Shown piece by piece: positions 1 to 9,724 of a stretch of DNA of 64,000 nucleotides. Under the pieces are notes generated by a model. It had not been told where the DNA came from. It ran no database searches and worked only from the letters and a program-made list of their open reading frames with translations. The position numbers were made by a program, and so were the translations under genes. The DNA comes from Rhodococcus zopfii NBRC 100606 = JCM 9919. Lineage in GTDB: Bacteria > Actinomycetota > Actinomycetes > Mycobacteriales > Mycobacteriaceae. Each line of letters starts with the position of its first letter. Position 1 is the first letter of the stretch. The stretch covers positions 20,064-84,063 of the forward strand of contig NZ_BCXI01000041.1 in the NCBI RefSeq assembly GCF_001895025.1, given 5' to 3'.

Positions 1-60
1 TTCGGCTTGCTTCGCGGGGCTCGGCGCGGGTCCGGGAACGTCCCGCTCAGGCGTCGACAT
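1..60 (-). CDS. Possible 5' end of a minus-strand gene, product unknown (partial)
   Basis: Reading the minus strand, an ATG at 60 follows an AGAGAGG-like ribosome site and opens a frame that runs off the window edge, starting MSTPERDVPGPAPSPAKQAE. Third codon positions are G/C-rich, as expected for coding DNA here. An overlapping ATG in another frame sits closer to the ribosome site, so even the frame is uncertain. Only 20 codons are visible and no family can be assigned. Confidence 0.3.
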   Translation of the reverse strand, partial: MSTPERDVPGPAPSPAKQAE

Positions 61-428
61 CGTCTCATCGGTCACCTCTCTTGTCGGGTGTGCGGCGTCG
101 GGCTTGTCTGTCGCCGGCGTGAGGCTTTCCTCGAAGTTGTAGTCGAAGATGTCGAGGGCGATCGACAGGGCGCGTGCCTGGTTGCCGCCGTACCACGTAG
201 ATGGGTGGGCCCGGTCGGGGCGGCGTGGCAGTGCCGTGGGTCGTGCGTGGTGAGCGGCAGAGTCCTCACTTGTCCGCACGACATTCTGGCACGCGACGTA
301 GTGCGGCCGAGCGCTGCGCCCAGCGCTATACCGCAACTGCGACGAGCGGATTCGACCCCGGTTCGCGACACGAGGCTCTCCTACTACGAGATAATTGGGC
401 GAGGGAATGTCCTGACGAGGGGGATGCC
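61..428. other. Intergenic region with a possible promoter for the downstream membrane protein
   Basis: This 368-base stretch lies between the divergent starts at 60 and 429. Frames open here look like overlaps of no real gene. A GATAAT hexamer at 390-395 could be a -10 element about 34 bases before the ATG at 429, but no convincing -35 box sits at the right distance. No repeat or RNA gene is seen. Confidence 0.35.
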
Positions 429-1730
429 ATGACATGCGAACCATCGCAATTCTCCACCATGATCACGTTCACCCGCGGCGAATTAAATGCCAGCAAAGAG
501 TCGAAATCGAAGGCGGGCGACTGGATTGTGCCTGCTTGGCAGACGCAGAAAAAATATGCAGAAGAATACTCCAAGTATTACAAGGAACTGGCGAATTCGA
601 TTCGAACGCGCGGTGACGCGTGGGGGAAAGCGGCACTCGGCATAGGTACTGCGGTATTGGCTGCCGTGGGAATCGGAAACATTGCAAACCTATTCTCAGT
701 CCGAGACTTTGAAATATTGCAACTTATCCCTTTTGTCGGGATAGTTGTTTCCGGAATCGGAGTCTACATTGTCTCTCGTCAGTTGGCTCTGGTGAATGAG
801 CCTTTGATCATGTCGGCGAACCCTTTGGCGATACAGACGCTTAGGTCAAAGCGGTGGTTCCAGGGGAGGGGGTTGAAGTCGGAGGGTGATCTCGTGAGAG
901 GAGCTTACGCGAGATTCGCGTCTCTGAACTGGCATGAAGAAGCGCAGGAGGGCATGGTTCCTCTCCAGCGTCGCGCGCTTTTCCTTGAATTGGCGGCCTC
1001 GAGGCGAGCTATGGGATTGGATCTGGCAGAAAAAGATCTCGAAATAAAGGCGATAGAAGATCATATCGTCCGATTTCAACGCTGCGAGGGTGCTGATGCG
1101 ACTGTCGCCGATGAGCCATCCGGCGCTACGTCCAGCTCCCGTCGCCAGACCTCGGCCGTCCCGTCCCCGTCAGGTGGCAGTGAGAAGAATTCGGAAACTG
1201 AAGCCATCACCGATCTGATCGACTCGCGTCTGGATTTGCGCCTCAATGCTATTGATGATCGGTTGGGAATGTTGGAAAGGTCGGGGATTGAAACCGATGA
1301 TACGAAATTTGATTGTCAAGGACTGGGGGCCGAGGCGAATAAATGGCTCGATTACGCAATTGCAGATCCCGGTCGAACGGCAAAACTGGCGGCGCTGTTT
1401 CAGGCGGAACTGAACGCCACGATGGATCGAGCCAAGGCCCTTGTCGTGAGACAGCGGATGGTCCAGGCTACAACCGGCGGATTGACGATCGTCGGAATCG
1501 CCCTCATTATCGTGGGGTTGTACGGAGCGTTAGTCGCCGCGGATTGGGTATCTGGCGCAGAATCGGCGGACTACTCGGTACACAAGACCTGCGCCGAGAT
1601 GGTTGCCCAGGCGAAAGCGGGCGGATACACGTTCGGCGAGGACGTGCTCAGCGAATGCGGATTCACGTCGACAGCTCCCGTGTCCGACACAACGAGTCCG
1701 GCGGCCACGGGAAGCACTCAGGGGCCGTAG
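429..1730 (+). CDS. Hypothetical protein with three predicted membrane segments, AT-rich relative to neighbours
   Basis: The product is about 433 residues and I do not recognise the family. The ATG at 429 follows GAGGGGG with a 5-base spacer, so I prefer it to upstream in-frame starts. Two hydrophobic segments lie at about residues 67-88 and 96-117. They are followed by a long charged, helical, probably cytoplasmic part with a low-complexity Ser/Thr/Pro linker near 210-240. A third membrane segment lies near 365-388, with a short C-terminal tail containing two cysteines. Codons such as AAA, AAT and ATA are much commoner than in the genes that follow, which suggests recent transfer. It may be a membrane sensor or effector, but nothing in the sequence proves this. 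Confidence 0.7.
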   Translation: MTCEPSQFSTMITFTRGELNASKESKSKAGDWIVPAWQTQKKYAEEYSKYYKELANSIRTRGDAWGKAALGIGTAVLAAVGIGNIANLFSVRDFEILQLIPFVGIVVSGIGVYIVSRQLALVNEPLIMSANPLAIQTLRSKRWFQGRGLKSEGDLVRGAYARFASLNWHEEAQEGMVPLQRRALFLELAASRRAMGLDLAEKDLEIKAIEDHIVRFQRCEGADATVADEPSGATSSSRRQTSAVPSPSGGSEKNSETEAITDLIDSRLDLRLNAIDDRLGMLERSGIETDDTKFDCQGLGAEANKWLDYAIADPGRTAKLAALFQAELNATMDRAKALVVRQRMVQATTGGLTIVGIALIIVGLYGALVAADWVSGAESADYSVHKTCAEMVAQAKAGGYTFGEDVLSECGFTSTAPVSDTTSPAATGSTQGP

Positions 1731-1854
1731 CCAGTCGATGCGAGTGGCGACGGGGTGCTTCGGGAGCTGGTCGTCGCCCGGATCCTCGAACTATCTGAAG
1801 ACCGACTTCATGCGCGTCGCCCCACCGGAGAGCACTTCCCGCGCCGCCGCCGCT

Positions 1855-4800
1855 TCAGCACAGCGTGACGGTGCACCCGGGGTCCAGGGTCACGATCCTG
1901 TCCCGGCACATGATCTCGATCGATTGCTGATTCCCGGGCTCGGCGCTGACGTCGACCTTGCGTCCGCTGACCGTCAGCCACAGCTTGCGGCCGCGATAGT
2001 AGATCGGAAACTCGAGGGCGCCCAAGCTGTCCGGCCATTGCGGACCGAGTACGAGGCGATCGCCGCGCACTTCGAGTCCGGTGAAGCACCGCTGCAGCAG
2101 GTCGATGCTGCCGGCCATGGCCGCGAGGTGGATGCCTTCCGACGTCGTGCCGCCTTGAATGTCGGTGATGTCCGAGGCGAGTACCTGCTCGAAGTACTCG
2201 AGCGCCCGGTCGCGATGGCCTCGTAGGAGCACCCAGGAGTGCACCACGGCGCTCAGCGTCGAACCGTGGGACGTGCGGGCCAAGTAGTAGTCGATCGTTC
2301 GTGGGATGGTCTCGGGTTCGAGGCGGTACCCCAGTTGGTCGAAGAGTTCCCGCAGTTCGTCGGAGGACAGGAGATAGAACAGCATCACGACGTCGGCCTG
2401 TTTCGAAGCCTGATAGCGATTGACGTCGTCGCCTTCTGCTTCCAGGATCCGATCGAGGCGCCTGATGTCCGCGTACCTCAGGCGGTAGTCGTCCCAGTCG
2501 AGTTCGGCCAACTCGCCGTAGCCCTCGAACTGGCTGATGACGTGGTCGTGGAACGGGACGAACATGCGGTGGCCGAGATCCGCCCACAGCGTCATCTCGT
2601 GGGCGTCCAGATGCAGGCGGTCGACGAGTTCGGCGCGGTTGTGGTTGGGGATGGCGGCCAATGCCTCGATGGCACGATTGATGACCCAGACGGCCATGAC
2701 GTTGGTGTAGGCGTTGTTGTCGATGCCTGCGTACGGCGCGTCCGGGTAGCCGGAATGGAACTCGTCCGGTCCCATGGCCCCGCGAATGACGTAGCGGGAT
2801 CGGACCCGGTCGTACGAAGCCAGGCTGGCGAAGAACCGCGCGATCTCCACCAGCATCTCCGCTCCGAAGTCGCCGAGGAACTCCACGTCCCCGGTGACCT
2901 GGTAGTAGTGCCACACGTTGTAGGCGATGGCGATGCCGATGTGGTACTGGCGCCAACTCGGATCGGGCAGCCATCGTCCGGAATCCGGATTGAGATGCAG
3001 CTGCTGGCTTTCCTCCCGGCCGTCACTGCCGGACTGCCACGGGTACATCGCACCCCGGTATCCGGCTGCGGCCGCGGCACGACGGGCCTCGGGCAAGCGG
3101 CGGTACCGGTACTGCAGCAGCGACCGCGTCAGGGCGGGCTCGCGCAGATTCAACACCGGGAAGACGAACAACTCGTCCCAGAAGATATGGCCGCGGTATG
3201 CCTCGCCGTGCAATCCGCGCGCCGGCACTCCCACGTCGAGGTCGGCGGTGTTGCGGGAAACGGTCTGCAGCAGGTGCAGCAGATGGAACCGCACGATTCG
3301 TGACGCTTCCTCATGGCCGGCGAGGTCGATGCCGACCCGGTCCCACAGGTGTTCCCACGCCAGGACGTGACCGTCCAGGATCTCCTCGAACCGTCCCAAC
3401 CCGGTGAGCAGACGGGAGGCCGCCTCGGCCGGGCCGGAGACCGCGTGGTCACGACCGGTGAACACGGTCACCGTCTTCTCGACGGTGATCGAGCAGCCGG
3501 CCTCGACGTCGGCGGTGAGATGGTGGCCGACGCTGCCGTCGGCGTCGAAGAATCGGTAGCTGCAGTCGCAGCGGTGCCCATCGGTCCAGACCGCGGTCCG
3601 TGCCGCCGCCGCGACCGGGATGCGGGACTGGTTCGTCTGTACCGTCAGGACCACCGAGTCGGGTGTCACCTCCGCCGCCTCCACTCGGTCGAGGTGGTCG
3701 CTGGCCAGATCGCGATATCGTTCGACGAGCGTGTTGCGGACCGCACCGTCGAGCGCCGAACGGATCTCCACGGTGCCGTTCCAGTCGTGAGCCACGATCG
3801 TGGTCTGCAGCGCGCCCACGTGGGGCAGGTGCATTGCGACGAACCGACGTTCGATCACCGTTGTCGTCCGGCCCTGCTCGTCGCGACACCGCAGCCGACG
3901 GGTGAGGACACCGCGACGCAGGTTCAGATATTGGCTGTAGTCGAGCAGTTCGACGGTGTCGACGTCGAACCACGGGCCGCCGTCGATGCGAAAGGTCATC
4001 GGCAGCCAGTTGGGGGCGTTCACCAGGCTTTCGTTCACGATCGTCGTACCCGAACGGTCGTCGTGCAGACGGTTGTACAGCCCCGCGATGTACGTGCCCG
4101 GGTAGTGCCGGCGTCCGGCCGAGGCTTCCGGTGCGCATCCGCGGGTGGCGAAGAAGCCGTTGCCCACGGTGCACAGTGCCTCGCGGAGCTTTTCGCTGGG
4201 CGGATCGTAGCCGTCGAAATACAGGATCCATCCCCCCGCGCGGGACGGGCTCGCAGGGTCGCGGTCGACCAGATCCGCAAGTCGCTGCAGCAATTCGTGC
4301 ACCTGCTCCGGGTCGTTCACCGCGAACCGAGCCGCCGACCGGCGATTCCCGGATTCCTCGCTCCGGACCACGATCCCGATTCCTTCGGGAGCCAGCGCGT
4401 CGAATGCGTCCTCGTCGGCGAGGTCGTCGCCGATGTACATCGGCAGCAACCCCTCCGCGTGGGTGACGTGCCCGAGCACCCAGCGCAGGGCCCGTCCTTC
4501 GTTCCATGCCACGATCGGCCGCACCTCGAGCACGTTGCGGCCGCCCACGATCCGGAGGGAATCCTCGGTGCCTGCGATCTCGTGCACGGTGGCGCAGATT
4601 TCGTCCACGCGGTCGGGTGCGGCGCGGTAGTGGACGGCGATGGAGAAGCGTTTGTGCTCGACCAGCACTCCCGGCACGGCGTCCAGATGTTCCTCCAGCA
4701 GCCGGGCCACCCGGTCGAGGGCGGGGGTGGCGGCGAGTACATCCGGATTCTCGTACCGCTCGCCCGCCGGCCCGACGAGTTCGAGTCCGTGGCTGCCCAC

Positions 4801-5508
4801 GTACCAGATCCCCGGTATCCCCACCCGTGTCTGCAGATCCGGGAGGTCGCGCCCGCTGACCACGGCTATCGGGCAGACGACGGCGAGCCGGCGCAGAACC
4901 TCGTCGATGCCGTCGGTGAGTGCTGCCGCTGCCGGGTCCGGCACGATGCTGGCCAGCGTGCCGTCGAAGTCGAGGAACAGCGCCGGCGTGCGCACCCGCA
5001 GCAGCGCTGTCAGCTCGTGTCGGGAGGTCAGGGCATCGGGAATCTCCGAAAGGCGGCGATCGCCTGCGCGAAGGTCGATTTCGCCCGGATCCCGCACCAC
5101 CACGTCCGCGCCGCGGCGGCGCAACTTGTCGGCGTCGTCGCCGCGGTCCACAGCGATCACCAGGGCGAACCCGGCTCGGTGCGCGGCGGCCACGACGTCC
5201 TCGTCGGCGGTGACGATCACAGCGGCTGTGAGTGGTGTATTGAGTCGGGCGGCGACGTTTTGAGGCGAGCCGTCGGTGACCCCGACCAGGAACGATTCAC
5301 CGAGCCCGACCGTGTCGAGGACCGCCTGCGCGTCGCCGGTCTGCGAGAACACCGCGACCTGGACGCCGAAATCGTGCAACTGGTGCAGGAGCGCAACAGC
5401 GGAGTCGACGGGCCGGACATCGACCACCACGCCCAGGTCGATGACGACGGCGCCGTGGTGACGCAGGTCGATCAGCGGCTCGGTAACGGTTTCGTGTTCC
5501 GACTCCAC
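1855..5508 (-). CDS. otsB1: OtsB1-like trehalose-6-phosphate phosphatase fused to a GH65 glycoside hydrolase/phosphorylase
   Basis: This is a three-part protein of about 1217 residues. An N-terminal HAD-like region (about 15-165) is followed by a trehalose-phosphatase domain (about 172-405) with DFDGTL, SGRD, GSHGLE and GDDLADEDAF motifs. A GH65 domain fills the rest, with its acid-catalyst region in YPWQSGSDGREES. The same architecture is known from M. tuberculosis Rv2006. The first HAD motif reads IDLGVV, lacking the second Asp, and the domain looks shortened. The GTG at 5508 follows GGGAGG, so I prefer it to the GTG at 5532. The likely role is trehalose or trehalose-6-phosphate turnover, but in Rv2006 the phosphatase activity is doubtful, so the GH65 part may be the working half. 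It is divergent from ppsA. Confidence 0.88.
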   Translation of the reverse strand: MESEHETVTEPLIDLRHHGAVVIDLGVVVDVRPVDSAVALLHQLHDFGVQVAVFSQTGDAQAVLDTVGLGESFLVGVTDGSPQNVAARLNTPLTAAVIVTADEDVVAAAHRAGFALVIAVDRGDDADKLRRRGADVVVRDPGEIDLRAGDRRLSEIPDALTSRHELTALLRVRTPALFLDFDGTLASIVPDPAAAALTDGIDEVLRRLAVVCPIAVVSGRDLPDLQTRVGIPGIWYVGSHGLELVGPAGERYENPDVLAATPALDRVARLLEEHLDAVPGVLVEHKRFSIAVHYRAAPDRVDEICATVHEIAGTEDSLRIVGGRNVLEVRPIVAWNEGRALRWVLGHVTHAEGLLPMYIGDDLADEDAFDALAPEGIGIVVRSEESGNRRSAARFAVNDPEQVHELLQRLADLVDRDPASPSRAGGWILYFDGYDPPSEKLREALCTVGNGFFATRGCAPEASAGRRHYPGTYIAGLYNRLHDDRSGTTIVNESLVNAPNWLPMTFRIDGGPWFDVDTVELLDYSQYLNLRRGVLTRRLRCRDEQGRTTTVIERRFVAMHLPHVGALQTTIVAHDWNGTVEIRSALDGAVRNTLVERYRDLASDHLDRVEAAEVTPDSVVLTVQTNQSRIPVAAAARTAVWTDGHRCDCSYRFFDADGSVGHHLTADVEAGCSITVEKTVTVFTGRDHAVSGPAEAASRLLTGLGRFEEILDGHVLAWEHLWDRVGIDLAGHEEASRIVRFHLLHLLQTVSRNTADLDVGVPARGLHGEAYRGHIFWDELFVFPVLNLREPALTRSLLQYRYRRLPEARRAAAAAGYRGAMYPWQSGSDGREESQQLHLNPDSGRWLPDPSWRQYHIGIAIAYNVWHYYQVTGDVEFLGDFGAEMLVEIARFFASLASYDRVRSRYVIRGAMGPDEFHSGYPDAPYAGIDNNAYTNVMAVWVINRAIEALAAIPNHNRAELVDRLHLDAHEMTLWADLGHRMFVPFHDHVISQFEGYGELAELDWDDYRLRYADIRRLDRILEAEGDDVNRYQASKQADVVMLFYLLSSDELRELFDQLGYRLEPETIPRTIDYYLARTSHGSTLSAVVHSWVLLRGHRDRALEYFEQVLASDITDIQGGTTSEGIHLAAMAGSIDLLQRCFTGLEVRGDRLVLGPQWPDSLGALEFPIYYRGRKLWLTVSGRKVDVSAEPGNQQSIEIMCRDRIVTLDPGCTVTLC

Positions 5509-5785
5509 GGCGCCTCCCGGGCGAGCGAGCACAACCTCTCGATCCCGTTCCGCTGCCCTCGTTCACCGGCGGACCGGTCGTTGTGCTGCGTGAATGCTCT
5601 TCGGGAGGCCGCGCGATGGTGACCTGCTGCTCTGATGATGGCATCCGGGAGGCCCGGGCAGTGGATACTTCGCGCAACACCCCGATGCCGGCGCGGCAGA
5701 TCTCCGATCCGGTCCTGCACGGCACGAAATCGGTTTACCGTGCACAAAGGGTGGAGTCGATCTGCTGTGGACGAGGGAGTCACCG

Positions 5786-8071
5786 ATGGGTGAACACAAC
5801 GTGTGGGTACGACCGATCGAGACGGTGAGCGCCGACGACGCGCCCACGGTGGGTGGAAAATCCGCCAACCTGGGCGAGCTCACTCGGGCAGGTTTTCCGG
5901 TTCCTGCCGCGTTCGCTCTCACGACCGATGCCTATATCGACGCGATGCAGGCGGCGGGTGTGCGCGCACGGCTGGCCGCCGAAGCGGTGCCGGCCGCCGA
6001 TATCGACGACGCCACCCTCATCCGCACCTCCGCCGAACTTGCGGCGCTGGTGACCGATTCCCCGGTCCCCGACGACATGCGGGCGGACATCGTGGCGGCG
6101 TACGAGGCCCTCGGGGTGAACCTCCCGGTGGCGGTGCGGTCGTCGGCGCCCGCCGAGGACGCGGCGGACACCTCGTTCGCCGGCATCCACGAGTCCTACA
6201 CCAACATCATCGGCGCGGATGCGCTGGTGCGCGCCGTGCAGGCGTGCTGGGCGTCGCTGTGGTCCGAACGGGCCCGCACCTACCGCGGGCTGCGCGGAGT
6301 GACCGACGAGCCGTCCATCGCCGTCGTCGTGCAGGTGATGGTCAAGTCCGAGTCGTCCGGCGTGGCATTCACGGCCGACCCCCGCACCGGCGAACTCGAT
6401 CGCATCGTGATCGAGGCGGCGCTGGGCCTCGGGGAGGTGGTCGTCGGGGGCCAGGTCGAGCCTGACACCTACGTCGTCGCCAAGGACAGCTTCGAGGTGC
6501 TCGACGTGCACCGCGGGCATCAGGAGTTCCAGATCGCCTCGACGGACGCCGGCGACAGCCGCGTCGCGGTCGACCCGGCCCGCGACACCCGCGTGCTCGA
6601 CGACGATCAACTCGACCGCGTCGCGCGCCTCGCCGCGGGAGTCGAGCAGCACTACGGCCGCCCGCAGGATCTCGAGTTCGCCTTCGCGGAGAACGAGTTG
6701 TGGATCGTGCAGACCCGCCCGATCACCACGCTCGACACGTCTCCGGTGACCGCGCCGTCCGGCAACGGTGACGCGACGCCTCTGCTGACCGGACTCGGCG
6801 CCGGTCCCGGTGTGGCGACCGGTCGGGTGCGGGTGCTCCACGAACTCGTCGACGGGAAGCGCCTGACCGACGGCGAAATCATCGTCGCGCCCATGACCCG
6901 GCCGGATTGGCTGCCGATTCTGCGGCGCGCGGGTGGCATCGTCACCGATGGCGGCGGCATCACCTGCCATGCCGCGATCGTCGGACGGGAACTCGGCAAG
7001 CCGGTGGTGGTCGGCGCCCGCACCGCCACCACGGACCTGCGCGACGGGCAGGTCATCACCGTCGATGGCGACGCGGGCGCAGTGTTCGAGGGGGAGGTGC
7101 ACGCCGCGCCCCGGCCGTCTGCGACCGCGACAGCAACCCCGACGGTCGTGGGCGGCGCTCCGACCGTCACGGCGACGGCGGTGTACGTCAACCTCGCCAC
7201 TCCGGATGCCGCGGAGGCGGTCGCTGCCACCGACGTCGACGGTGTCGGATTGTTGCGGGCCGAGTTCATGATCACCGAGGCCCTCGCCGGGGAGCATCCG
7301 GCGCGCCTGATCGGGCAGGGCCGGCGCGAGGAGTACGTGACGAAGATGTCCGACGGTGTCGGCCGGATCGCGGCGGCGTTCGCGCCACGGCCGGTCGTGT
7401 ACCGGGCGATCGATTTGCGTAGCAACGAATTCGCGGACCTCGAGGGCGGCGAGATCGAGCCGGAGGAAGAAAATCCGATGATCGGGTATCGCGGGTGCTT
7501 CCGCTACGTCCGCGACCCGGATTTGTTCTCGTTGGATCTCGATGTGCTGCACCGCGTTCGGGATCAGCATCCCAACGTGCACCTGATGATTCCGTTCGTG
7601 CGCACCAGGTGGGAGCTGAAGGAGTGTCTGGCGCAGCTCGACGCGCATCCGCTCGGCGCGGATCGCCGGATGCTGCGCTGGATCATGGCCGAGGTGCCGT
7701 CGGTGGTGTACTGGCTGCCCGAATACGCGAAACTCGGCATCGACGGGGTGTCGATCGGCAGCAACGACCTGACCCAGCTGATGCTCGGTGTGGACCGGGA
7801 CTCGGAGGTGTGCCGCGACCTGTTCGACACGCTGGATCCGGCGGTGCTCGACGCGATCGACCACATCATCGAGCGTGCCTCGGCGGCCGGCCTGACCACG
7901 TCGCTGTGCGGCCAGGCCGTTTCGACGAGCACCGCACTCGCCGAGCACCTGGTGCGGCGCGGCATCACGTCGGTGTCGGTGACTCCCGACGCGGCTGCGC
8001 GGACCCGGCGGACGGTGGCCCAGGCCGAACAGCGGATTCTGCTCGACCGCGCGCGCGGGACCGAGCGGTGA
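5786..8071 (+). CDS. ppsA: Phosphoenolpyruvate synthase (pyruvate, water dikinase)
   Basis: This 761-residue enzyme makes phosphoenolpyruvate, AMP and phosphate from pyruvate and ATP, allowing gluconeogenesis from C3 compounds. The N-terminal ATP-grasp domain begins with GGKSANLGEL at about 23-32. The swivelling phosphohistidine domain carries GGGITCHAAIVG, with the transfer residue at His395. The C-terminal TIM barrel has IGSNDLTQLMLGVDRD and the catalytic TSLCGQ motif with Cys708. All key residues are present and the length is normal. The ATG at 5786 follows GAGGGAG. A small gene follows after 4 bases and may be co-transcribed. Its divergent neighbour is the OtsB1-like protein. Confidence 0.93.
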   Translation: MGEHNVWVRPIETVSADDAPTVGGKSANLGELTRAGFPVPAAFALTTDAYIDAMQAAGVRARLAAEAVPAADIDDATLIRTSAELAALVTDSPVPDDMRADIVAAYEALGVNLPVAVRSSAPAEDAADTSFAGIHESYTNIIGADALVRAVQACWASLWSERARTYRGLRGVTDEPSIAVVVQVMVKSESSGVAFTADPRTGELDRIVIEAALGLGEVVVGGQVEPDTYVVAKDSFEVLDVHRGHQEFQIASTDAGDSRVAVDPARDTRVLDDDQLDRVARLAAGVEQHYGRPQDLEFAFAENELWIVQTRPITTLDTSPVTAPSGNGDATPLLTGLGAGPGVATGRVRVLHELVDGKRLTDGEIIVAPMTRPDWLPILRRAGGIVTDGGGITCHAAIVGRELGKPVVVGARTATTDLRDGQVITVDGDAGAVFEGEVHAAPRPSATATATPTVVGGAPTVTATAVYVNLATPDAAEAVAATDVDGVGLLRAEFMITEALAGEHPARLIGQGRREEYVTKMSDGVGRIAAAFAPRPVVYRAIDLRSNEFADLEGGEIEPEEENPMIGYRGCFRYVRDPDLFSLDLDVLHRVRDQHPNVHLMIPFVRTRWELKECLAQLDAHPLGADRRMLRWIMAEVPSVVYWLPEYAKLGIDGVSIGSNDLTQLMLGVDRDSEVCRDLFDTLDPAVLDAIDHIIERASAAGLTTSLCGQAVSTSTALAEHLVRRGITSVSVTPDAAARTRRTVAQAEQRILLDRARGTER

Positions 8072-8075
8072 CGAC

Positions 8076-8660
8076 GTGACCGGTGCCGGCCCGGCGGATC
8101 TGCTCGATGCTCGTCTGCCGACCTACGACGTGGCCCTCACCGAACATCTGACGGTGGAGGCGGATGTGCCCGCCGTCTTCCGGGCTGCGCACGACCTCGA
8201 CTTCCTCACCGTGCGAACACCGTTGCTGGCCACCGCCTTCTTCGTGCGCGGGTTGCCTGCCCGCTTGTCCGGCAAGCCGTCGCCCGAACTACCGGCGTTG
8301 CGGCTGTTCGCCGATCCGTCGTCGAGTGGGCTGCCGGGCTGGCTGGTTCTCGGGGAGGTTCCCGACCGGGAGATCGCCTTCGGTGCTGTCGGCAAGTTCT
8401 GGCAGGCCGACATCGAATGGCACGATGTTCCCCTCGATCGTTTCACCGAATTCGACGAACCCGGCTGGGGAAAGATCGGATGTCATTTCCTGATTCGGGC
8501 CAACGGACCCGGCCGCAGCGTCGTCAGTTACGAATGTCGTACGGGAACAACCGATCCGGAATCACGGAAGAAGATGATGCGCTACTGGTGGATCATTCGG
8601 CCGTTCGTCGGACACATCATGCGCGCGACGCTGCGCACCATCGCCGCCGACGCACGGTGA
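8076..8660 (+). CDS. Conserved hypothetical protein, START/SRPBCC-like
   Basis: This 194-residue protein starts with GTG 4 bases after the ppsA stop, so it probably lies in the same transcript. The alternating strand pattern, the central FWQADIEWHDVP and FDEPGWGKIGCHFLI segments and the C-terminal helix resemble small ligand-binding START-like folds seen in many actinobacterial proteins of unknown role. There is no signal peptide or membrane segment. Coupling to ppsA is suggestive but gives no function. I am confident it is a gene and unsure of the fold. Confidence 0.75.
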   Translation: MTGAGPADLLDARLPTYDVALTEHLTVEADVPAVFRAAHDLDFLTVRTPLLATAFFVRGLPARLSGKPSPELPALRLFADPSSSGLPGWLVLGEVPDREIAFGAVGKFWQADIEWHDVPLDRFTEFDEPGWGKIGCHFLIRANGPGRSVVSYECRTGTTDPESRKKMMRYWWIIRPFVGHIMRATLRTIAADAR

Positions 8661-8732
8661 TGTGAGCAACTGCCGCGGCTCCCGGACCTGACGAACGAAC
8701 CCGAGCACGTGATGGAGGCACCAGCGGAGACG

Positions 8733-9710
8733 ATGCCGGACCGCCGCACCCTCGAGTCCGCGGTCGCGCTGGCCAGCCGCGCACCGTCCCTGCACAACAG
8801 CCAACCGTGGCGGTGGATTCTCGACACGGCCACGCTGAGGCTCTTCAGCGACAACGACCGTATCCTGCCGGCCACGGACCCGTCCGGTCGGCAGATGGTG
8901 CTCTCCTGCGGAGCGGCACTGCATCACCTGCAGACAGCGCTGGCCGCGCAACGGTGGGCCTCGACGATCGAGCGGTTTCCGCTTTCGCCGGACCGGCAGT
9001 GTCTCGCGACCCTCCGTTTCCACCGGCTGCGCGGCTCGTCCGACACCGAGATCCGGCTGGCGGCGGCGATCCACCGCCGACGCACCGAGCGATTGCCGAT
9101 GGACGCACCTCCGGAGTGGCAGCGGACCGTGGCGGCACTGCGGAAGCTCGCCGAGCGCGCCGGCGCGTATCTGGACGTGATCGGCGAGCACGAACGACCT
9201 GTTCTCGACGACATGTCCCGGCGAATCAGCCGTGTGCGCCGCGCCGACCTCGCCTATCAATCGGAACTGCGCTGGTGGACCGGACACGCGGTGTACCCCG
9301 ACGGTGTTCCGGCCGACACGCTGCCGGCGGGCGGGCGGGCGGTAGCGACCGAGCGAGAGTTCCCTCCCGGTCGCGCGACGGGCGAGACTGCCGCCGAGGA
9401 GGACCGCGCGGCGATCCTGCTGCTCTCGACCGCCACGGACGGGCGACCGGACTGGTTGCGGTGCGGTGAGGCGCTGTCGGCGGTGCTTCTCGCCTGTACC
9501 GACCGCGGACTGGCGACCTGCCCGGTCACCCACCTCACCGAATCCGCGGCTTCTCGCGGGTTTCTCCGCGGACTCGCCGGCAGCGACGGCGTCCCCCAGG
9601 TGCTGATCAGGGTCGGTGTCCGCCCGCCTCCCCGCTCGGACACGGCAACTCCGAGACGGCCCCTTTCGGAGATTCTGTTCAGGGAACACCCGGGAGCCGG
9701 GGTCGGATAG
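8733..9710 (+). CDS. Acg-family nitroreductase-like flavoprotein
   Basis: The opening RTLESAVALASRAPSLHNSQPW is the hallmark N-terminus of the Acg/Rv2032-Rv3127 family, large nitroreductase-fold proteins thought to bind FMN. Further family signatures are the mid-region RRTERLPMD and the C-terminal CPVTHLTES. The ORF could begin at GTG 8709 or ATG 8712, but ATG 8733 follows GGAG and gives a compact product of about 325 residues like its relatives. In M. tuberculosis this family belongs to the dormancy (DosR) regulon, as does otsB1. Here it sits three genes from an otsB1 homologue, but I found no DosR palindrome upstream. Confidence 0.82.
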   Translation: MPDRRTLESAVALASRAPSLHNSQPWRWILDTATLRLFSDNDRILPATDPSGRQMVLSCGAALHHLQTALAAQRWASTIERFPLSPDRQCLATLRFHRLRGSSDTEIRLAAAIHRRRTERLPMDAPPEWQRTVAALRKLAERAGAYLDVIGEHERPVLDDMSRRISRVRRADLAYQSELRWWTGHAVYPDGVPADTLPAGGRAVATEREFPPGRATGETAAEEDRAAILLLSTATDGRPDWLRCGEALSAVLLACTDRGLATCPVTHLTESAASRGFLRGLAGSDGVPQVLIRVGVRPPPRSDTATPRRPLSEILFREHPGAGVG

Positions 9711-9724
9711 TGGATCGGGTCGGG

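Noticed and set aside
7..432. A 141-codon plus-strand frame at the left edge.
   Set aside because: It has poor codon positions, no ribosome site and no family features, and it overlaps the ATG of the membrane protein gene.
3313..5622. A 769-codon plus-strand frame opposite otsB1.
   Set aside because: It lies wholly within the trehalose-phosphatase/GH65 gene on the other strand and has no family signatures.
5509..5785. Possible DosR-type palindrome between otsB1 and ppsA.
   Set aside because: Only half-sites such as TTCGGGA and a CCGGG/CCCGG repeat with wrong spacing are present.
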